Source of the DNA: Acanthaster planci | Taxonomy: Eukaryota; Echinodermata; Asteroidea; Valvatida; Acanthasteridae | Direction of reading: 5' to 3' | NCBI RefSeq assembly: GCF_001949145.1 | Contig: NW_019091431.1 | Coordinates: 248,001 to 312,000, forward strand | Length of the DNA stretch: 64,000 nucleotides | Part shown: positions 48,521 through 64,000 of the stretch, piece by piece | Numbering within the stretch: position 1 is the stretch's first letter | Layout of the letters: every line of letters starts with the position of its first letter | Notes under the pieces: model-generated | What the model saw: the letters and a program-made list of their open reading frames with translations, nothing else | Database searches by the model: none | What the model was told of the DNA's origin: nothing | Position numbers and translations under genes: made by a program

Positions 48521-50129
48521 AGTTTGGACGCACAACATGCATATTAATCTTGATTATCAGTTTGTGTTTACCATACTTAGTTTTAGTTTCAAATATTAGA
48601 TTTTGTGCTCTGCGCAATACTTAGAGCACCCCAAATTCAATGCCCCGTCCCTTTAAACTGATATGCATTTGTGGCCATCCCATTTCGTCCAATTTTGCTA
48701 AGACATTAATATACGTTGGGTACGGGCAAACTGTTATATATAATTAACATCTCCCCAACGCAAAAATACATCTTGAAAAAAAGACATCAATATGTTAATC
48801 AGCTATTTTAAGCAGGCGTTTATGGTCAGGTTCTCCTGATATCAACTCTAACATGGATTTAATGGTCTGCTTCAGATTGCGTCGTCTTGTCAATTGGATC
48901 CGGCAGCCCTAAATTTAAACCACATACCCACGGGACGTTATTGATGTCAAAACCAGTCAACACTCTCTACAATCATACATTTATGGAGCGACCTCTGCGT
49001 TCACATCCAATCATCCGAATTGATGTTGATCTATTTGCCTTATAGTATTCAAATATGCTCAGCAGTTCTTACAGTTCAGAACAGAGGGAGTTTTGCATTC
49101 CAACGTTTTCAGAAAGGAAAATCTCTGTGATATTATCACAGTGCCCGGGAGCCGAACTGATAATGAAGAGAAACACATCTTGGCCATTTTTTACGCGTTA
49201 TCATTTTGAATCAATTGTGTAAAATGTTGCCGGCTGTAGAAAAGAAAGAAAGAAAGAAAGAAAAGGATAGAGGACACCAGATTTCCTGAATTTTTAACGC
49301 CTCGGTTAGGAACTTTATACATGTATTAAAACAATTCCCCTGCAGCTACTCTTTAAGTAATTGGACAGGGACCTTCAGCTTTTCATTTCTCAGTGTAATT
49401 TGAATTGCGTTAACTTTTGACCGCATAAACGTTATCGACTAGTGGCCTGATGTTGTTCAACCAATGGACGCACGATTTTTTGGCAGATCACTTCTCCTTC
49501 AAAGTCCAAATGACCTGACCTCTGATGATAATACTGCCTGCACATTTATAGAGTATATGAGCCAAAGAGCCTTGAGCGAATGACCTCACAATAGTATTTG
49601 TTTACTCGTACACATTTACTGTGCAGGCCGAGTAAGGACACTGCCTTAGTAATGCGGTGTCCCGTCTCCATACAGTAACACACTATATCACCCCTGATAT
49701 CTCAAAATAAATTTCATGAATCCATGGAAACAGTGATTATCACCAGGTTACTCTTCGCCACGCTACCGCATTACTGTAAGGCAAAATTTAAGCGCAAAGA
49801 AAGAATTGACTAATCTTGGACGTTGAGGGCAGTGTGCTGTGAAAGTGAAGGCGTCATGATGGTGCGCGCTCGTGTACTATTACTACATGTAACTTGTAAG
49901 TTGTAGTAGTTGTATTACGTACTCGCTGATTTTATCAGTGAAGTTGAGTAATAATTTTCTTTCATTTGTGCAATGGAACTAGCAATGTAGCAATTGACCA
50001 GTGTAATGATCTACTTTACGGGTTTTGTTTCTCGAAGAAAAAGGAAGACTGTGTACTGATTGTTGGGGTGAGTAACTTGTTAATCCCATGATGAAGCTGG
50101 TGATGACATGCTCCGTGCATAAGTCCCGG
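48521..50129. other. Spacer with minor repeats
   Basis: It contains a fragment related to the 33598-33728 MITE (about 48712-48732) and a GAAA microsatellite (49240-49264). No gene was recognised. Confidence 0.5.
49240..49264. repeat. (GAAA)n microsatellite
   Basis: About six tandem AAGA/GAAA units in spacer DNA. Confidence 0.8.
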
Positions 50130-51019
50130 GTTATACGATACCGGAATACACCGTAAAATACAAAAAAAAAAAAAACCCATAAAAAACACCCTAAACACCG
50201 AAAAACACACTAAGCCTTAATTGGCAGAAAACAACCTAAATACTGAAAAACACCGACGCGAAAACCAATTAGTGAATTACAAACCTTCCACCGTGTCCAC
50301 TGTTGCATGTTATTTCCTCAGTCAGTCAGTGATGAGGATACATCATCATCTGTCCTTGGGAAGTAAGTTTTTCAAGCACGCCATCCAGGAGTGTGATCAA
50401 GTAGTAATGTTCTCGTGCATTTTCTCCACGAAATGGTGTATGCTTTACAATGTCACATATTCACTTTCTTTCATAAATTCTTTTAGAAAGTGTAACATGT
50501 TTATATTACATAAATCCAAACAAATGAAATTTACACGGATAAGTGAGCAAGACGGGAAAAACATTTCAAAAGGCTTTCAAAGTCAGCCTGTAACCGTGCA
50601 CGGAGTTGCATAGGTACAAATTGCCACGCACCGACTTGTGAAACTGCATCATCCTAGTCTTCCCGGTATAATCACGTCAGAATCAGGTTGACGCAACATA
50701 CATGTAAATACATTCTCCGATTAATAGATACAGAATATAACGACAAGATCAGCCGTGTGTGAAATATGCGCATTATGTGTGGGACAAAATGTAACTCTAT
50801 TTCTGTTTTCCACATGAACGTGTCAAATCTGCTCAGGCATAAGGTGTTCTCCGGTGTTTAGGGTGTTTTCCGGTAGTTGCGGTGTTTTCCGGTGTTTCAG
50901 GTATTTTGTGGTCTTAAGGGTGTTTTTCAGTAGTTTTCCTGTGGTTTTCGGTAGGTTTCCAGTGTTTTTTGGTGTTTTCCAGTTGTTTTTTTGCTGTTTT
51001 CAGGTATATAGTATAACTG
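50130..51019. mobile_element. Inverted-repeat element with GGTGTTTTCCGG subterminal repeats
   Basis: The left arm (about 50130-50265) contains GGTTATACGATACCGGAATA and repeated ACACCGAAAAACAC. The right arm (about 50842-51019) contains the reverse complements in many copies (GGTGTTTTCCGGTGTTT, GTGTTTTTCAG) and ends CAGGTATATAGTATAAC. Arrays of short subterminal repeats with inverted ends are typical of non-autonomous hAT/CACTA-like DNA transposons. The interior frame (50221-50613) has no transposase similarity. Confidence 0.65.
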
Positions 51020-51022
51020 TAA

Positions 51023-51195
51023 GCCCCAGAAGCCCGAGAACTGTGGGGTCCTAGGGCAGACGTTGGACCCGGTTCTTGGGGAACACTGCCCCAGAACTAA
51101 GAAGGCCTGAAGGGTTAGTCGTCTTTTGTGGTCCCACGTGCATGCAGGGGGCGACAAATCCCACAGTTCTGGCACGTCTGGGGGTGGTGACTATG
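51023..51195. repeat. Repeat related to the POLD3 intron 1 hairpin
   Basis: GAACTGTGGGGTCC, GCAGACGTTGGACCCGGTTC and CCCACAGTTCTGGCA..GTCTGGGGG resemble the arms at 22682-22766. It is an older or larger member of the same inverted-repeat family. Confidence 0.5.
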
Positions 51196-51493
51196 TACCA
51201 CAACCAGACAACTGCATATTTTGTACATGTAGGCCTAGTCATGCCAGTCATGTTATGTGTTATTCACACGGTAACATGTTTAGGCAAGGCTTGGCACATG
51301 CAGACATAGGCCTCGAGAGTAGGTCACCACTGTTTTTCGTTTTGTTTGTTTGCTTTTTACTTTGTTCTAAATTTGACCAATGAGTTTGCGGTAATAAGTA
51401 GGCCTAGGTAATTTAAATAGGCCTGTCATTATGCTTATGTAAAGTTTACATGTACATTTGTATGCATTCAGAGACAGAAGTGAAACGTTCGTG

Positions 51494-59881
<8,388 letters not shown>

Positions 59882-61074
59882 GTAAGTACTCTTCCGTTTG
59901 TTATTGTGTTTGTATACATGTTCATTTGCATGTATATACCCAAGTCACTAGTAACAGGTTTTTACTTCAGTGGAATGAAACAATCATGAGACCTTTCTGA
60001 ATATTTCAGTTCCAACACTTAGCTTATTCTGGTTTGGTGCCCAAAACAGCCACATATTAATACTGGTAAAGGTCAATGCACCAATATTGAATAAAGCTAC
60101 GTGTACATGTAATTCACGAAATGACTCATAAAAATAACCCATGGTTTGTATTTGGCACAAAGGCCACTTGTGGTGGAAAATGGAGGACCAGTGCACCCTC
60201 TGTCCCCCCCCTACTTTTTGACGGGGGAACTTCTCCCGCCCTCCTCACTTTTTGTGAGTCTTATATCAGGATGGGGCTCGATGGATCAGCCTATTAATGG
60301 CTTATGCCCAATGGATTAATAACTACCCCTCCCCCTCACTTTTGAAATCATTCCACCGCTATTGGCAGAATGTACTTGTAAGAAGCATCAATGTTGTTTA
60401 CCTTACATGAAAATAGCAACTACATGTATCACACATTTCTAATACTGATTCCAATGCCAAAGTTTTACATTCATTTTTTCAACAATTTCAGGAGTTTTTT
60501 GTTATCTTGAAAAGAAATCACAGATTTCACAGATCTGTCTTCATCAATTTGAGAACTGTTTGCCAAAAAATTACATGCAATTTTTATCATTAATAATGGA
60601 ACAATGAGTGAATGACATGTTCTGAATGAACAAAGCAAACAGATTTGTATTTTCCTAACAAAAAAGCAATAACTCCAGATGAGAACACTGTGTTTTAAAT
60701 GTTAGATTTTAGACAGGGATTAGTGCTCCATTTTTTCAATGTTTAAGATGACTTTGTGTGTCACAAGATTGGAGCTTCACATTCACACATGGTCAAAACT
60801 TAAGATTTGTCCAAAACCCATATTCAACTCAATAAGTTTTTTTGAAGGCCAAAGATTGTTTGGACATGGTTTCCTAATTCCTCTGCTCACATTTTAGTCT
60901 CAAAGCTAGGCAGAAAGGAGTTAAGAACAGCAACAGGAACCTGTTGCTATAGAACAAATTTAATTTTATTTCTTGACGAACTTTGACATCAGATGTATGC
61001 ATTTATGTAATTGTAATACTGAGTACGTTTTTCTACACAGTTTATGTACGCTGGACGCTCAAAGTAAAGGTCTA
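59882..61074. other. Start of ABCC intron 12 / SDR 3' flank
   Basis: No ABCC exon encoding the start of TMD2 was found here. The minus-strand AATAAA at 60965-60970 belongs to the dehydrogenase gene. C-rich short repeats (CCCCTCCCCCTCAC) lie near 60200-60350. Confidence 0.5.
60965..60970 (-). promoter_or_regulatory. Polyadenylation signal of the SDR gene
   Basis: A minus-strand AATAAA 105 bases after the SDR stop codon, a normal distance for a short 3' UTR. Confidence 0.5.
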
Positions 61075-62740
61075 TCATTTCTTGTCCTTCGTATTCAGAA
61101 AGATTGATGTAACCCCACCTAGTCGAAACAGCAGCAAAAAAATCTTTGTCGGAATAAAGCTGAAAACCAGAAAAAAAAGAGAAAGGTCATTAGCTTCAAA
61201 CTAAAGCAAAGTGCAGGTGGAGTGTGGCTTAATTAGTCCGAAAACAGTCAAATGAGTCTTCTCTATCTTACAATGCCTTGTAAAACGGTAGGAAGCTGTA
61301 CATGTATCGACATTTGTGCACAGTACTGCATTCACAGCGTCACATGGGAGTACAGATGTTGTCGTCATTTACTTCAGGATGATCCCTCACAGTCCTCAAT
61401 CCTTCAATTTCTAAATGATTTTATATACACCCCAGGGGTTAGAGTTAATGAGTATTGTACATGTATATGTACATGTACTCGGTATGTGTTTTTTATATTG
61501 CTTGATTGTTATTCATTTACAATATTAACAGCATTTGGCATATTTGCCATTTTGAAAGTACACGTACATGCAGCGGGGTTTGCACCATTAGGGAGTACCC
61601 TTCCATATTTGCTGGGAGTATAAACAGTATGGAACTTACTTCTTAAACAAGTACAACATGAAGGATGTCTTAGTAGATGTCACCACAGGAATATTCAAGC
61701 GAATACCTTCAATGATGTGGTGTGCCACTACTTGAGGTGGCAACACATCAGCCGTCCTATCAAATAAAATATCAAGGAACTTGATGGTTTGTCATTGTTG
61801 AGTAAACCTTTGCAACTACATGTAACTAATAGTTGTTTCTTTTTGCGTGAAAGAAATGCTGTAATATGAACTTGTATGTGCATGAAAATTCTTACCCACA
61901 GTTCAGTCGTCCCACTGTCATATCTGTAGCTATAAAATCTAGAAAAGCCACAGTTGTTTGGATTTTTGTCTTTTGTTCACATAGTAGTTCTGTGTTGAGA
62001 GCCTGATGAAGACCATATGCTGCACTCTTGGAAGAGATGTATGCACCCAAGCCATTGGGAACCATGTTCAGTGAACCACTCAGAATAGCCACAATATGAC
62101 CATGGTTGTTTTCTTTCATTGACGGCAAGAAGGCTCGAAGAAGCTGTCAAGAAACACAACTTTTAAGTTGATTATTGATTTCACAGAATTCTCTAATTCA
62201 TGGTGTACATGTCCATGTAGTACATAATAGTGTTGCTTTGATCTTTGTTTATTTAAATTTAAATTTTACCCAGAAATATGCAAGGGCATTGGTTGTCATC
62301 ATTTTCTGGATGATTTTATCAGGAATCTCCCATACTGATTGTGACTGACCGATTGCTGCATTATTCACCAAGAGTGTCACCTCACCAACTTCACCTTTGA
62401 CCTTTTCTGCTGCAGCATACACATCCTCAGGGTTGCCAATGTCAACCGTATATGCATATGCACTTCCGCCATTGTCAAGTATCATGCGCACCGTTTCCTC
62501 ATTGGCTGATTGGTTAATATCCCAGGTTACCACGGTTACTTTGAGTTCAGCCAACTGGATGGCCAAACTGCGGCCCAGTCCAGCTCCTCCCCCTGTCACC
62601 AAAGCCACCTCTCCAGAAAGATCTTTCAAGTTCCGCAAGGATACAGGCACAAATAAATCCTGACAGGTTTTGAAGAAAGATTCGATAAAATACCAAAATG
62701 GGAGCAGAAGCAGACCCAGTATTTCTGTTGGGGATGCCAT
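61075..62740 (-). CDS. SDR16C-family short-chain dehydrogenase (RDHE2/HSD17B11-like)
   Basis: SDR16C enzymes are NAD(P)-dependent, membrane-anchored oxidoreductases of the ER or lipid droplets. Known members act on retinol/retinal or steroids. Four minus-strand coding exons (62740-62270, 62143-61896, 61756-61640, 61159-61075) join in phase to 306 residues; the family is about 300-310. An N-terminal hydrophobic anchor (LGLLLLPFWYFIESFF) is followed by the cofactor motif TGGGAGLG at about 51. WDIN comes next, typical of SDR16C and usually linked to NAD preference. NNAAIG and the catalytic Ser (AILSGSL) are followed 13 residues later by YISSK (Tyr...Lys). The C-terminus FIPTKIFLLLF...DKK is like SDR16C5. 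The chosen Met follows sequence with ACATGTACATGTA repeats that looks non-coding; an in-frame Met lies 84 bases upstream. Substrate cannot be told. It is opposite in strand to the ABCC gene and may sit inside its intron. Confidence 0.9.
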
Positions 62741-64000
62741 GAATATCTTCTCAAAATTGATACATGTACATGTAGGAAACTTGACGATTAAATCAACAAT
62801 TAAAAGTCTGATTTGTTGTCCCAACGGCTAAGACAAAAATGACTCCCAACAACCAGCTTGGATTCTATAATTGATGATATCAATTCATATGTGTGTTTGC
62901 TTACTGATATCAGCTGTATGAAGTATCAGGTGTAAAATTAACAATCTCAATCTATTTCTACTTTTATTGGTTTTAGGACTGGACTTTGGTTAGAATCGTG
63001 GAATGCTGGATGCAATGAATACGCGTACATGTAACAGAACAGCCACATACTGTGACCCTCGACCTTACTTTAACACTGTTAATGCTTTTCGCTTTTGACT
63101 TTTAGACTCTCCTGTCTCTGTCGGTTTATTTGTTATCTGCCATGGGCATTGTTGATCAAAGGCTTAATGGCTGCACTTGTGTGATCCAATCAGAGGTTGT
63201 CTTTAACTTCATGTTTAAAAATGAAGTCTTGAAACAGATTCCAAGGTACAGTGATTAGTTTTCTGAAATGTAATTTTCACATTTCTTTACATTGTATGTA
63301 TGCCAGTACATTACACATCCCAATAAACATATACTGTATGTGTACAGTACATATAAAAAATCAGGCATAGGTTAGGCAGAGCTTTAGTTCAGGGCTTAGG
63401 GCCCACTTAAGGACCTCCACCATGAATTTATTTGTTCAGATCTCATGCATTTCTTGGCATCTTAAGAGGCAGTTTTTTAATTGTTTGTATATTTGTTTTG
63501 TTATTTCCTAAAAATTGAAAGCAGTTTTACACATTCATAAATAGCTGTTTCTGTCAAGATTTATAATGTTGTACAGATGAAGTATTCCAGAGAGGAAATG
63601 TAGTGCTCGTAATTTTAAACTTGGTAGTCAATTCTAAAGTTTGGTGGCCACCTTTTAAATTTGCAGGGTGACAAGCAAAACTACATGTAGGTGGGCTCCA
63701 AAACTACTGGTACATGTACTTGTATAAGGAGACTACATATATAACAAGATCAAACTGTCAGGATTTGTCTTGTAAAATCTCACTCATAGGTTTTGTATTT
63801 CTGCAGCATAAGAGATATTTTATTAAATACAAAAACTGCCCTGTAATTTAAGTGCACCCACATGTTGGTCTATTTCAGAAACATTAAAGTACATTAGCTT
63901 GTACATTTTTAAACTTCTTAATAAAAGTGTGTCCAATTTCCATTGCGTACTCTAAACACACAAGATGTCAATTTAGAATTGTTGTTTACAGGTTTCGTGT
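62741..64000. other. SDR upstream region and right edge
   Basis: No exon of either gene was recognised. The part next to 62740 should include the SDR 5' UTR and promoter. Several ACATGTA motifs occur, as throughout the window. No sign of ABCC TMD2. Confidence 0.45.

Noticed and set aside
63105-63250. Possible further ABCC exon after TTTTTGACTTTTAG
   Set aside because: None of the three frames gives a sequence resembling the start of TMD2 (xVxWxxYxxYI), and there is no convincing donor.

Overview
This is a window of an animal nuclear genome. It holds intron-split genes with GT-AG junctions, about 0.3-5 kb introns, two N gaps and many small inverted-repeat transposons. The gene set and protein similarity, the TAGGCCTA- and ACATGTA-rich non-coding sequence and the intron sizes suggest an invertebrate deuterostome, such as an echinoderm, hemichordate or lancelet. 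That placement is inference; no species is named. Coding exons were assembled by hand from splice sites and reading phase. The six complete models all have lengths divisible by three and end at a stop codon.

Layout from left to right. At 1-8.1 kb there is a possible terminal exon of an unrecognised minus-strand gene (860-1015), the 3' end of a LINE (about 4.43-4.79 kb) and otherwise non-coding DNA. Three minus-strand genes follow: TPT1/TCTP (8143-11073), RBMX2 (12254-15348 or 15069) and TMEM256 (17283-19612). A transposon-rich gap region at 19.7-20.9 kb separates TMEM256 from the divergently transcribed POLD3 (22200-29958, plus). CHRDL2-like chordin-like (32426-44936, minus) is convergent with POLD3. 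A 6.5 kb stretch without recognised genes (44.9-51.5 kb) carries two inverted-repeat elements. The 5' two thirds of an ABCC5-like ABC transporter (51494-59881, plus) comes next. A complete SDR16C-type short-chain dehydrogenase lies on the minus strand at 61075-62740, and the window ends before the second half of the transporter is seen.

Functionally this is a set of ordinary cellular genes, not an operon-like system: translation/growth control (TPT1), pre-mRNA splicing (RBMX2), a small membrane protein (TMEM256), replicative DNA polymerase delta subunit 3 (POLD3), a secreted BMP antagonist (CHRDL), an efflux pump (ABCC5-like) and a retinoid/steroid-type oxidoreductase (SDR16C).

The most notable result is the tail-to-tail POLD3-CHRDL pair, which matches the POLD3-CHRDL2 pair known in human chromosome 11q13. 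The second is the variety of inverted-repeat elements in introns and spacers. One has a hammerhead-ribozyme-like core, one holds a decayed Penelope-like GIY-YIG endonuclease, and one family with GGGTGCAC ends flanks both assembly gaps. I found no CRISPR, prokaryotic-type or clearly new protein system.
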